Shown: piece by piece, positions 1 to 7,425 of the stretch | How the letters are laid out: each line of letters starts with the position of its first letter | Position numbering within the stretch: the first letter of the stretch is position 1 | NCBI RefSeq assembly: GCF_004354915.1 | Contig: NZ_SMSI01000002.1 | Location: forward strand, 124,001 to 188,000 | Direction of reading: 5' to 3' | Origin: Pseudohoeflea suaedae | GTDB taxonomy: Bacteria > Pseudomonadota > Alphaproteobacteria > Rhizobiales > Rhizobiaceae | DNA: 64,000 nt | The notes under the pieces: model-generated | Database searches by the model: none | Told to the model about the DNA's origin: nothing | What the model saw: only the letters and a program-made list of their open reading frames with translations | Program-made: the position numbers and the translations under genes

Positions 1-281
1 TTTGTGTAGGCGACAGCAATGAGAAAGGTTGCAGCAAGGACGGCACCCGATATCCATGTGAACAGGTTTATCCGCCGCGTGGTGAGCAGGTGAGGTGCTT
101 TTACGCCGATGATGGCAAATGCCATGCCGAGAGCTGCCACAAGCAATATGATCGGAATTAGAAATGTCTGTAGTGTTTGGTTGAGCCGGGAAAACTGCTC
201 GCTGTCTTGAAATATTCCGAATTTCAAGACAATCGCGATGAATACTCCAGTCGCAAGAGTAAATCCGAATCCCTTTAGCAT
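1..281 (-). CDS. Partial hydrophobic membrane protein (runs off left edge)
   Basis: A minus-strand frame starts at the ATG complementary to 279-281, and a GGGGA-like ribosome site lies a few bases upstream. It stays open for 93 codons to the window edge, so the C-terminus is missing. The protein starts MLKGFGFTLATGVF and shows three hydrophobic segments, at about residues 5-22, 40-60 and 77-93, separated by a short polar loop containing KAPHLLTTRR. I do not recognise a family. Base composition here is about 50% GC, clearly lower than the following genes, which suggests this DNA was acquired separately. The start overlaps the end of the short frame at 275-409. Confidence 0.5.
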   Translation of the reverse strand, partial: MLKGFGFTLATGVFIAIVLKFGIFQDSEQFSRLNQTLQTFLIPIILLVAALGMAFAIIGVKAPHLLTTRRINLFTWISGAVLAATFLIAVAYT

Positions 282-409
282 ATGAAGTCCCCGGTGCGAG
301 CGTTCGCTTTGCGGGGGCATTGTCGGTCAAGCTTTGAGTTCAATTGTGCACGTCCGATGGTGCCCGACGGCATGAAAAGGACGAGGTGATCGGCGACGGT
401 TTCGTTCAT
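275..409 (-). pseudogene. Truncated N-terminus resembling the corrinoid-protein reductive activator (RACo/DUF4445 ferredoxin)
   Basis: A 44-codon minus-strand frame begins MNETVADHLVLFMPSGTIGR and then turns into low-quality sequence before a TAA. From memory of the family, the DUF4445/ASKHA ferredoxin-like activators encoded beside MttB-type methyltransferases in alphaproteobacteria start with a very similar LVLFxPSGxxGRFP segment, followed by a 2Fe-2S cysteine motif. Here the similarity stops near position 350, exactly where base composition drops. The remaining roughly 600 residues of such a protein are absent from the window. Orientation (same strand as the methyl-THF methyltransferase) and position (end of that gene set) are where an activator gene would be expected. 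My reading is a gene cut by insertion or deletion. The identification rests on about 14 residues and is tentative. Confidence 0.4.
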
Positions 410-479
410 ATGCGGGCTATTTTCTTTACCGAAGGTTTGGACGGGAGACGGACAATAGGATCATCCGAGAAAGTTTGCG

Positions 480-728
480 ATGCCTGACGTCTTTATCACC
501 GCCCTGTTTCTGAGTTTCACCCTGGTTCGCCTGATCAAGGGCAATTGGCTGCATTATCCGGGTCATGTCGCTGTCTCGATCCTCGGTGGGATGGTCGGCC
601 TGATCGCCCTGATGGTCCTTGAGCCCGGCAGCCAGACCGACTGGGTATCCGGCAATGCCGCCGCCGCCGTGGGGGCTTGGGCGGCCATGCTGCTTTTCGA
701 CCGGGTGACGACCGGAAGTGCGGGCTGA
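480..728 (+). CDS. Small conserved-looking membrane protein
   Basis: This 82-residue frame starts MPDVFITALFLSFTLVR and contains two or three hydrophobic stretches (about residues 4-18, 30-48 and 58-72) with an internal amphipathic segment. Third codon positions are strongly G/C, as in the neighbouring genes, which supports coding. It lies on the opposite strand to the flanking methyl-transfer genes, between the truncated activator-like frame and the methyl-THF methyltransferase. No family was recognised, and the role is unknown. A weak GAGAA sequence precedes the ATG. Confidence 0.5.
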   Translation: MPDVFITALFLSFTLVRLIKGNWLHYPGHVAVSILGGMVGLIALMVLEPGSQTDWVSGNAAAAVGAWAAMLLFDRVTTGSAG

Positions 729-767
729 GGCAACTCGCCCGCGGCCATCCTCGCACTCACCTCGTCG

Positions 768-1727
768 TCATGCCCCGCGACGGGCAGCGCGGCCACCGCG
801 GCGGCGGCCACCGTCTCCACCCGCTGCCGCAGCAGGAGCGGCGCTCGCCGGAGCTCCTGCCGCTGCGGGAGCATAATCACGATAGGTGCGGATCCAGTTG
901 GTGCAGTCCGGATCGGTGCCGTTGAGCACGTTGGCGGCGCGGACCATTTCCATTTCCTGGGGGCGGCAGGGGTTCATGATCGCGCTCGTCATGCCGGCAC
1001 CGATCACCATCGGGATGAAGCCGGCATTGACGCCGTGGCGGTGAGGCAGGCCGAAGGAGATGTTGGACAGGCCGCAGGTGGTGTTGACCTTGAGCTCGTG
1101 CCGCAGGCGGTGGAGCAGGGCAAAGACCTGCTTGCCGGCCGTGCCCATCGCGCCGATCGGCATGACGAGCGGATCGACGACGATGTCCTCGGGCTTGATG
1201 CCGTAATCGGCGGCACGCTCGACGATCTTCCTGGCGACGGCGAAGCGCACGTCCGGGTCTTCGGAAATGCCGGTCTCGTCGTTGGAGATGGCGACGACGG
1301 GAACGTCGTATTTCTTGCAGAGCGGAAGAATGGCCTCGAGCTTTTCCTCCTCGCCGGTCACCGAGTTGACCAGCGGCCGGCCCTTGGCGACGGACAGCGC
1401 GGCCTCGATGGCGGCGGTGACGGAGGAATCGATCGACAGCGGCACGTCGACGAGATCCTGCACGATGCCGAGCGTCTTGACGAGGAGCGGCGGCTCGGTC
1501 TCGTTCGGGTTGACGGCGGTTACTCCTGCGTTGACGTCGAGCATGGTGGCACCGGCCGCGACCTGCGCCAGCGCATCCGCCTTCACGGTGTCGAAATTGC
1601 CTTCGATCATCTCGGCGGCGAGCTTCTTTCGGCCTGTCGGGTTGATGCGCTCGCCGATCACGCAAAAGGGCTGGTCGAAGCCGATGACGACTTCGCGGGT
1701 GGCGGATGCGACGATGGTACGGGTCAT
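768..1727 (-). CDS. Methyltetrahydrofolate:corrinoid-protein methyltransferase (pterin-binding, AcsE/MtgA-like)
   Basis: The 319-residue protein has the pterin-binding TIM-barrel signature of the dihydropteroate synthase/AcsE family: GERINPTG near residue 26, LDVNAG near 63, SIDSS near 98 and CGLSNISFGLP near 220. In AcsE-like enzymes the Asn of the last motif helps activate methyl-THF. The predicted reaction is methyl exchange between a corrinoid protein and tetrahydrofolate. In this setting that most likely moves methyl groups from the corrinoid protein at 6478-7179 onto THF. The start is set by a GAGGAC site just upstream. It follows metF by 79 bases on the same strand. The last ~45 residues form an Ala/Gly/Arg-rich tail ending GRRRGGRAARRGA, which is not part of the barrel and resembles tails on two partner enzymes in this window. 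Confidence 0.85.
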   Translation of the reverse strand: MTRTIVASATREVVIGFDQPFCVIGERINPTGRKKLAAEMIEGNFDTVKADALAQVAAGATMLDVNAGVTAVNPNETEPPLLVKTLGIVQDLVDVPLSIDSSVTAAIEAALSVAKGRPLVNSVTGEEEKLEAILPLCKKYDVPVVAISNDETGISEDPDVRFAVARKIVERAADYGIKPEDIVVDPLVMPIGAMGTAGKQVFALLHRLRHELKVNTTCGLSNISFGLPHRHGVNAGFIPMVIGAGMTSAIMNPCRPQEMEMVRAANVLNGTDPDCTNWIRTYRDYAPAAAGAPASAAPAAAAGGDGGRRRGGRAARRGA

Positions 1728-1806
1728 AAGGTGTCCTCTGGGTCTGGCCCGTCCCCGAAGGGACTTGTGATTTGTCTTCTATCAGATTTGTCGGAAAACG
1801 CGCATT

Positions 1807-2895
1807 TCAGGCTTCGCCTTCCGCGGCGACGCCCGCAAGCGTATGGGGAGAGACACGGGCCGCATCATCCGCCTCCTCGAGGCGGGCTTCGGCTGCCTCA
1901 TTGGCGAGGTTGGGTTCCTTGCGCCAGGGCTTGCGGCCCTTCAGCACGCCGGAATCATGCACGATCTCGGCGACGAACTCCTCCTGCCGGTAGGCCATGA
2001 CATGTATGCCCGATACGCCGGCGATCTCCTTGACCTCGTTGATGATGTCGATGCAGAGGCGCTTGCCCTCGGCCTTCTGGTCCTCGGCGCCTTCCAGCCG
2101 CTTGATGATGTGATCGGGGATATGGACGCCCGGCACGTTGGAGCGCATCCATTTGGCCGTGCGGGCGGAGGCGAGCGGGCCGACGCCGCAGAGGATGTAG
2201 CATTTCTCGTCGAGGCCGAGATCGCGCACGCGCTGCATGTAGCTGCGGAACATGTCGACATCGAAACAGTACTGGCTCTGCACGAACTGCGCACCGGCGG
2301 CGATCTTCTTGGCCAGCCGCATCGGCCGGAACTCCTGCGGCGGCACGAAGGGGTTGATCGCGGCCCCCAAAAAGACCTGGGGCGGCTTGGTCAGCTTGCG
2401 GCCGGAGAGAAACCGGCTCTCGTCGCGCATGGTGCGCACGGTTTCGAGAAGCGACATGCAGTCGAGGTCGAAGACGGGCTTCGCGCCCGGCTGGTCGCCA
2501 GCCTGAACGCCGTCACCCGTCAGGCACATGATGTTGCAGACGCCCATGGCTGCCGCGCCCAGGACATCGCCCTGGATTGCGATCCGGTTCTTGTCGCGAC
2601 AGGCGATCTGCATGATCGGGGCATAGCCCATGCGGGTTAGAAGCGCACAGATTCCGACCGAGGACATGTGGCAGTTCGCGCCCGATGCATCCACCGCATT
2701 GATGCCGTCCACCCAGCCGTCGAAGACTGCGGCGCGGTCATAGACCTCGTCGGCATCGGCGCTGTCGGGCGGGTTGAGTTCGGCGGTGACGGCAAATTCG
2801 CCCCGGCGGAGCACGCGTTCCAGCCGCCCCAGCGAGGAGTGGCCGGGCTTGGGATCGAGCGGCAAGTGGGCGCCAAGCGGATTGGTGTCGCTCAT
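1807..2895 (-). CDS. metF: Methylenetetrahydrofolate reductase family protein
   Basis: This 362-residue protein is a MetF-type flavoprotein barrel. Recognisable parts are FAVTAELNPPDS at the N-terminus, CLTGDGVQAGD near residue 125, GAAINPF near 175 and FVQSQYCFD near 205. MetF interconverts methylene-THF and methyl-THF using FAD. Next to a methyl-THF:corrinoid methyltransferase, the likely direction is oxidation of methyl-THF. It is longer than ordinary MetF (about 300 residues), with an acidic and Ala-rich C-terminal extension. Its ATG overlaps the stop of the preceding MetV-like gene by four bases, so the two are translationally coupled. Confidence 0.88.
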   Translation of the reverse strand: MSDTNPLGAHLPLDPKPGHSSLGRLERVLRRGEFAVTAELNPPDSADADEVYDRAAVFDGWVDGINAVDASGANCHMSSVGICALLTRMGYAPIMQIACRDKNRIAIQGDVLGAAAMGVCNIMCLTGDGVQAGDQPGAKPVFDLDCMSLLETVRTMRDESRFLSGRKLTKPPQVFLGAAINPFVPPQEFRPMRLAKKIAAGAQFVQSQYCFDVDMFRSYMQRVRDLGLDEKCYILCGVGPLASARTAKWMRSNVPGVHIPDHIIKRLEGAEDQKAEGKRLCIDIINEVKEIAGVSGIHVMAYRQEEFVAEIVHDSGVLKGRKPWRKEPNLANEAAEARLEEADDAARVSPHTLAGVAAEGEA

Positions 2896-3518
2896 CGCGC
2901 GGCCTCCGAACCTTGGGCCTGGCGGGCCGCTTCCCGTTTGGCTGCGTCTTCGGCGGTCACGCGCAGCCAGGAGGAGGTTTCACGCCAGGACTGGTCGACG
3001 GGTTTCTGCACCGTCATGATCCTATCGCCGCCCTTCATGCGCTCGGAGCCCTGAAAGGCCTGAACCCAGACGCAGGGCATGTCGGGTTCGACCTCGCAAT
3101 TGCCGTTGGCGCGCACGCCGCCGCATGGGCCGTTGCGCAGTTGCTTGGGACAGTTCATCGGGCAGGACATGCCGGTGGAGGAGAGCACGCACTGGCCGCA
3201 CATGCGGCAGTCGAAGAGAAAGCCTTTCACATTGCGCTCGACGAACTTCACCGGGGCTTCGGCGCGCTGGTATCCGATCCGCTTGAGGAGCGGGTGAAGA
3301 CCCAGAAAGGCATTGGCGAAATGAGTGTAGAACCACTCGAAAAAGCGTGCGTTGCGCACGGACCACAGCCGGATCGCGATCTTGTTGCGCCGCCGCCGGC
3401 TGGGTGAGACACCGGCAGGGTTATAGGCGGTGGCAGGGGCTTTCGGCTTCGGCATGGCTGCAGGCTTGGCGGCAACGCCGGACGCCGGATCAAGGCCGGT
3501 CTTCGGGGCTTCACTCAT
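2892..3518 (-). CDS. MetV-like methylene-THF reductase C-terminal-domain protein with eight cysteines
   Basis: The start used is the ATG complementary to 3516-3518, which overlaps the upstream stop in ATGAGTGA; longer frames run through that upstream gene. The 208-residue product has a Pro/Ala/Lys-rich first ~50 residues. These are followed by a basic segment and a cysteine cluster between roughly residues 110 and 156: C-x2-C-x2-C-x8-C-x3-C-x8-C-x8-C-x7-C. This matches the zinc/Fe-S MTHFR C-terminal domain that acetogens encode as MetV, partner of MetF. Eight cysteines could hold two [4Fe-4S] clusters or metal plus cluster. The gene sits directly before metF with a four-base overlap. A role as electron partner for MetF is the best inference; a role in corrinoid re-reduction is also possible. 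Confidence 0.75.
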   Translation of the reverse strand: MSEAPKTGLDPASGVAAKPAAMPKPKAPATAYNPAGVSPSRRRRNKIAIRLWSVRNARFFEWFYTHFANAFLGLHPLLKRIGYQRAEAPVKFVERNVKGFLFDCRMCGQCVLSSTGMSCPMNCPKQLRNGPCGGVRANGNCEVEPDMPCVWVQAFQGSERMKGGDRIMTVQKPVDQSWRETSSWLRVTAEDAAKREAARQAQGSEAAR

Positions 3519-3816
3519 CGGCCAGCCTGCCTCCGTTGCGCGCGACTTTGACCAGCCGGTCCTGCGGCCAGAGCGTCTCGATCTCGCTTGCGGCCCTTTC
3601 CGCCTCGGCTTCCAGATCGTCGGATACGGTTTCGGGCTCGGCGCGCCGCCATTCGGCGAGATAGTCGTCCGTGCCGGCCGCGCCCGAGCGCATGGCGGCC
3701 ATGTCGATGGCCTCGGCAAAGCGGCCGGCAAGCTCGCGCTTGGCGGTCTGGCGCCCCTTCCTGACGATCACCTGGGCGGGAATGTCGCGCCAGAAGACGA
3801 TGACTTTGTCGGCCAT
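3511..3816 (-). CDS. Virulence-factor-family (PF13769-type) small protein
   Basis: The ATG complementary to 3814-3816 is preceded by AAGGAG at good spacing, giving a 101-residue protein that starts MADKVIVFWRDIPAQVIVR. The short hydrophobic strand followed by WRDIPAQV, and the KRELxxRFxxAID segment, are typical of the family named virulence factor. Its members are commonly encoded beside the MetF and MetV-like genes in alphaproteobacteria. No enzymatic activity is established for it. Its stop overlaps the start of the eight-cysteine gene by eight bases, so it is the first gene of a four-gene minus-strand operon: this gene, MetV-like, metF and the methyl-THF methyltransferase. Confidence 0.72.
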   Translation of the reverse strand: MADKVIVFWRDIPAQVIVRKGRQTAKRELAGRFAEAIDMAAMRSGAAGTDDYLAEWRRAEPETVSDDLEAEAERAASEIETLWPQDRLVKVARNGGRLADE

Positions 3817-3947
3817 GAAAAACTCCTTGCAGCGAGAATGCGTGCGGAAGCGCCGCGCCGCTATTTCGGCGACGACGCGCGGGCGCTTCAATTGCGACCT
3901 TGGCTTATAATGGACGCGACGGGGATGCGTCCGTTCCGGATTTCGGA

Positions 3948-4718
3948 CTACCAGACGCCTCTGGTGATGCCGCGCCAGAGCCAGGCCCAGATCGTCGGGT
4001 GGAAATACTGCTTCGAAACGCCGTCCGCGGGAAGAGGCTTCAATTGGCCTGCGACTGCGTCCCGCACGGCCATGACGGCGATGTCTCGCGCGGCTGCGGT
4101 CTGCAGGATCGTGTCGGTGAAAATGGTTTCTTTCGCGGACGGCTCGATGATCCTGCGGTAGATGACGGCGCCGGAATCGATGCCCGCATCGATCAGGTGA
4201 ACCGTGGTCCCGTAGTGATCCAGATCCTCGTTGACCCGCGCCCAGTAGCCGCTCCACATGCCGCGATAGCGCGGGGTGATGCCGGGATGGAAGTTGAGGA
4301 CCGGGCAGGGCATGGCGGCGAGCGTGTCCCGCCTGAGGATCCGGCAGCTTACCGACAGGATCGCCGCCGGCTGGATGTCGCCGATCAGTTTTAGTGTCCT
4401 GGCGGCGTTGACGGAGGGGACCTCATGTACCCTCACGCGCGGATTTGGCCGGTCTGATGCGCCATGCTCCCGCATGATCCGGGTTGCGCGCGCCCTGGTC
4501 AAACTCTTCCCGATCCGCGAGGTGACCATCGTCGCAAGCTGGCCGATCGCGGAAACCCAGCCCATCAGCCGGGCCTTGCGACGGATAAAGGTGACTTTCG
4601 ATTCCGGACGTTCCTTGAGCACCACGACATCATCGAACGCATCAGCGACCGCATTGATCACGATCCACGGAAAACGGCCGCCGGATGTAAGAATGACGAT
4701 GGTCGATCGGTCAGGCAT
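3948..4718 (-). CDS. Formyltransferase-fold protein (10-formyl-THF-dependent type)
   Basis: The chosen ATG gives 256 residues; a TTG ten codons upstream is the only longer option and is less likely. The formyltransferase catalytic triad is visible: Asn142 and His144 in LNFHPG, followed by ITPRYRG, and Asp178 in HLIDAGIDSGAVI. These residues define the family that includes methionyl-tRNA and sugar-nucleotide formyltransferases. It lacks the C-terminal tRNA-binding domain of Fmt and is short, so it is probably a small-molecule or sugar formyltransferase; the acceptor is unknown. It lies 131 bases upstream of the folate operon on the same strand, so a folate connection is plausible but unproven. 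Confidence 0.75.
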   Translation of the reverse strand: MPDRSTIVILTSGGRFPWIVINAVADAFDDVVVLKERPESKVTFIRRKARLMGWVSAIGQLATMVTSRIGKSLTRARATRIMREHGASDRPNPRVRVHEVPSVNAARTLKLIGDIQPAAILSVSCRILRRDTLAAMPCPVLNFHPGITPRYRGMWSGYWARVNEDLDHYGTTVHLIDAGIDSGAVIYRRIIEPSAKETIFTDTILQTAAARDIAVMAVRDAVAGQLKPLPADGVSKQYFHPTIWAWLWRGITRGVW

Positions 4719-4798
4719 TCGCGTCCCAGGCGAGTTGGGGCTCAACAATCACCATCTCTAACGCCAAAACGCCAAAAGTGTCGTGTAAAAATAATGTG

Positions 4799-4823
4799 TT
4801 CGGCCATGCCATTCATGGCCGAG
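4799..4823 (-). terminator. Possible terminator hairpin downstream of exoD
   Basis: An eight-base perfect inverted repeat, TCGGCCAT and ATGGCCGA, encloses seven bases at 4800-4822. On the minus strand it lies after the exoD stop and is followed a few bases later by a T-rich stretch. The distance to the T-run is longer than ideal, so termination is only possible. Confidence 0.35.
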
Positions 4824-4856
4824 CGCGCGTCGTGGAAGCCGTGCTTGAACTGGGGT

Positions 4857-5501
4857 TCAGAAAAACCACATCAGGAGCGCGCCGGTGGCGAAGGCCACCG
4901 CGGTTACCATCAGGATCGACAGAAGGCTCAGGAACAGGCCGACGGCGAGGCAATAGCCGTCGCGCTCGGTATGGGCGACGCCGAGAACCGAGAAGGCCAC
5001 GGCGGGCGGCCAGTTGCCGAAGGGGATCGGGATCACGCAGATGACCGCGAGAATCAGCGCCAGGAGGCCGAAAAGGCGCTCGTGCAGAGTGCTGCGGATC
5101 GGCCACTTCCGGGGCCGCACCCAGTTTTCCGCGCGTTTGAGCCACGGCGTTACCCTGAGCGCCATCACGCGGAAGCGCGATTTCTCGATCGAGAAATTGG
5201 CGATGCGTCTGGGCATCCAGATCTTGTCGTAGCCAATCAGTATCTGCCAGGCGACGAAGACCATCGGCAGACCGAGAACCAGCGTCGCGCCGGGCGGCAG
5301 CGGAATGAGGTTCGGGAGCGCGAAGATCAGCATGAACGCCCCGAAGGAGCGATCTTCCAGCGCCTCCGCGAGGTCACGTATGGAAATCCGCTCGCCGGGT
5401 TGAGCGGCAAGTTCAAGAAGGAGATCGGAGAGTTTTTCGGGGCGGGGGCGGCTTTCGACCGGCTCGACCGGAAACTCGGGTGACGATGTGTGCGTGTTCA
5501 C
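4857..5501 (-). CDS. exoD: ExoD-family exopolysaccharide synthesis membrane protein
   Basis: The 214-residue protein fits the ExoD family (PF06055). The N-terminus is cytoplasmic and polar (LSDLLLELAAQPGERISIRDLAEALEDRS is the typical conserved helix pair, residues 24-52). It is followed by the signature FGAFMLIFALPNLIPLPPG and several transmembrane segments (about residues 54-72, 76-92, 145-165 and 190-212). In Sinorhizobium, exoD affects exopolysaccharide production and alkaline tolerance, but the molecular activity is unknown. It lies between the DUF1638 gene and the formyltransferase gene on the same strand, with short gaps of 55 and 138 bases. Confidence 0.85.
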   Translation of the reverse strand: MNTHTSSPEFPVEPVESRPRPEKLSDLLLELAAQPGERISIRDLAEALEDRSFGAFMLIFALPNLIPLPPGATLVLGLPMVFVAWQILIGYDKIWMPRRIANFSIEKSRFRVMALRVTPWLKRAENWVRPRKWPIRSTLHERLFGLLALILAVICVIPIPFGNWPPAVAFSVLGVAHTERDGYCLAVGLFLSLLSILMVTAVAFATGALLMWFF

Positions 5502-5556
5502 GGGAGCCGGATTACTTCAATTGCTCGTGATACACTAGGCACCAAATGCTTAAAAA

Positions 5557-6228
5557 TTATGGCAGCTGTCTTTTGGCCGCGCCGCCGGCCTCGTCCATGA
5601 ACGGGGTCAGATCGCCGTACCCGGTCAAACGCCGTTCGAAGGGCAGGCCGATGACTTCGGCTGCCTCCCGCGCCCGCGCCGTCAATTCGGGGTCGTCGGT
5701 CTGCGCCAGATAGAGGGCACGCTGATAATTGCCGAAATACATCTCGCGCAATTCCGGGTGCCGGTCGAGGCCGAGCGGCGCAACCAGGAAGGTTTCATAG
5801 TGGCGGGCGAGGAAATCGGTGATGAAGAAGGTCATCATCATCTCGTCCGAGGCGGCCTCGAAAGCCTGATTGCCATAATAGAAGGAGAAGCAGTGCGGGC
5901 CCTCGATGCGGCTCACGCCATGCTCGGCACAGACGCGGTCGAGCGCGCCGCCGGTGCCGCAATCGGCATAGCCGATGAAGATGTGCTCGAACCCTTCCGC
6001 GCGTGCCTCGCGGATCGCCCGGTCGGCAGCAGGTGCGATACGATCGGGGTGATGATGAAAATCAGCAGGCAGACACTTGAGATCGATGTGTTCATGCCCC
6101 AGTTGCTTATTTATCGCCAGCACCTCGCGGGCGATCATGCCGCAGGCGATAACGCGCACGCTCGCGCCGAACTCGCCGATGGCAATGTGTCCCGTGTCTT
6201 GCGTCGGATTCTTGCTGGCGCCTGACAT
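5557..6228 (-). CDS. DUF1638 protein associated with MttB-type methyltransferases
   Basis: This 223-residue soluble protein carries the features of DUF1638: VRVIACGMIAREVLAI near residue 24, DFHHHPDRI near 55, FIGYADCGTGGALD near 84 and IEGPHCFSFYYG near 107. Conserved Cys and His residues suggest a metal or cofactor site. DUF1638 genes repeatedly occur beside corrinoid methyltransferases of the MttB superfamily, and here the corrinoid protein gene begins its minus-strand frame only about 250 bases away. The function has not been established as far as I know. Supporting roles such as substrate handling, cofactor maturation or reactivation fit the context. Confidence 0.8.
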   Translation of the reverse strand: MSGASKNPTQDTGHIAIGEFGASVRVIACGMIAREVLAINKQLGHEHIDLKCLPADFHHHPDRIAPAADRAIREARAEGFEHIFIGYADCGTGGALDRVCAEHGVSRIEGPHCFSFYYGNQAFEAASDEMMMTFFITDFLARHYETFLVAPLGLDRHPELREMYFGNYQRALYLAQTDDPELTARAREAAEVIGLPFERRLTGYGDLTPFMDEAGGAAKRQLP

Positions 6229-6287
6229 TCGTTCGCCTTTACTGCGGTCGAGATGATCGACCTTCCTCCAAGGGGAGATGCGAGAAA

Positions 6288-6416
6288 ATGAAGTTCCTCA
6301 AGATTGCCGGTGTTCTGACCGTCATGCTTTCGCTTGTTGCCTGCGCCAACACCATTCGCGGTGCGGGCCGCGACGTCAAGGAATCTGCCGCAGCCGTCAA
6401 CGACGCCGTAAGCTGA
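6288..6416 (+). CDS. ecn: Entericidin-type small lipoprotein
   Basis: A 42-residue frame starts MKFLKIAGVLTVMLSLVACAN. The hydrophobic signal is followed by an LVAC lipobox with the lipidated cysteine at residue 19. The mature part, ending VKESAAAVNDAVS, is the short amphipathic helix seen in EcnA/EcnB-like lipoproteins, so it should be an inner- or outer-membrane anchored peptide. In enterics, entericidins form a stress-responsive pair; here a single copy is present. A GGGGAG sequence precedes the start by nine bases. It is divergent from the DUF1638 gene and convergent with the corrinoid protein gene. Confidence 0.8.
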   Translation: MKFLKIAGVLTVMLSLVACANTIRGAGRDVKESAAAVNDAVS

Positions 6417-6434
6417 TCCGGCCGCAGGGCCAAG

Positions 6435-6466
6435 GCTCCGCCGGACCGTCGCAGGTCCGGCGGAGC
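6435..6466. terminator. Strong hairpin between convergent ecn and corrinoid-protein genes
   Basis: A 13-base perfect inverted repeat (GCTCCGCCGGACC at 6435-6447 and its complement at 6454-6466) has a six-base loop. It separates the ends of two convergent genes. Neither side has a clear T-run, but the stem is very stable, and its placement suggests a two-way transcription stop. Confidence 0.65.
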
Positions 6467-6477
6467 GTATCGTCGTG

Positions 6478-7179
6478 TCAGCTGGCGGGCTTCCGGTTGT
6501 GCCGGCGCGCCATCAGCGACTTGGCCGTTTCGACCGTAACCGCGGCGTCGCGGCAATAGGCGTCGGCGCCCACGGCCTGGCCGAATTCCTCGTTAAGCGG
6601 CGCGCCGCCGACCAGCACGATGAAGTCGTCACGAATGCCCTTTTCCTTCATCGTGTCGATGACCACCTTCATATAGGGCATCGTGGTGGTCAGCAGTGCC
6701 GACATGCCGACGATGTCGGGCTTGTGCTCTTCGATCGCCTCGAGATAGTTCTCGACCGGGTTGTTGATGCCGAGGTCGATGACCTCGAAGCCCGCGCCTT
6801 CCATCATCATGCCGACAAGGTTCTTGCCGATGTCGTGAATGTCGCCCTTGACGGTACCGATCACCATGGTGCCTAGCTTCGGCGCACCTGTTTCCGCAAG
6901 CAGCGGACGCAGGATCGCCATGCCCGCTTTCATGGCATTGGCCGACATCAGCACTTCCGGCACGAAGAGGATGCCGTCGCGGAAATCCTCGCCGACGATC
7001 CTCATGCCCTCCACCAGCGCCTTGGTCAGGACATTATAGGGCGTCCAGCCGCGGTCGAGCAGGATCTGTGTGGCTTCCTCGATCTCTTCCTTCAGGCCGT
7101 CATAGAGGTCGTCCATCATCTGCTGGACAAGTTCGTCGTCGGGAAGTTCGGAGAGATTGATGTCTTCGTCGTCGGCCAT
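6478..7179 (-). CDS. Corrinoid (B12-binding) protein, MttC-like
   Basis: The ATG complementary to 7177-7179 has a GGAG site eight bases upstream; a longer frame to 7227 is possible but lacks one. The 233-residue product has the two-domain form of methyltransferase corrinoid proteins: a helical cap (residues ~10-95, LVQQMMDDLYDGL) and a Rossmann cobalamin domain. The cobalt ligand His115 lies in GDIHDIGKN (residues 112-120), and the later VGMSALLTTTM and VLVGGAPL elements are also present. It should carry methyl groups between the MttB-type enzyme and the methyl-THF methyltransferase. It is divergent from the MttB gene, with 246 bases between the starts. Confidence 0.9.
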   Translation of the reverse strand: MADDEDINLSELPDDELVQQMMDDLYDGLKEEIEEATQILLDRGWTPYNVLTKALVEGMRIVGEDFRDGILFVPEVLMSANAMKAGMAILRPLLAETGAPKLGTMVIGTVKGDIHDIGKNLVGMMMEGAGFEVIDLGINNPVENYLEAIEEHKPDIVGMSALLTTTMPYMKVVIDTMKEKGIRDDFIVLVGGAPLNEEFGQAVGADAYCRDAAVTVETAKSLMARRHNRKPAS

Positions 7180-7425
7180 GCGGGAATCTCCAAAGCGGAT
7201 TAGGCGAACCATAATATATCGTAACACTAGGCCAAGGGGAGGGGCCTTGTCATTTGGCTAACGACATCAAATCGTTCCGGAAGCGACGTGGGGAGAACTG
7301 TGGACGCGGGCCGGGCGTGTCGCGGCAAAGCCATCCGAAGGCGCATCCGGAAACGCGGCGTGCCACTTTACGGATGAAAATTCATTCCAGATCGGCGAAA
7401 GTCGCCGGACCAGGGATGATCACGG

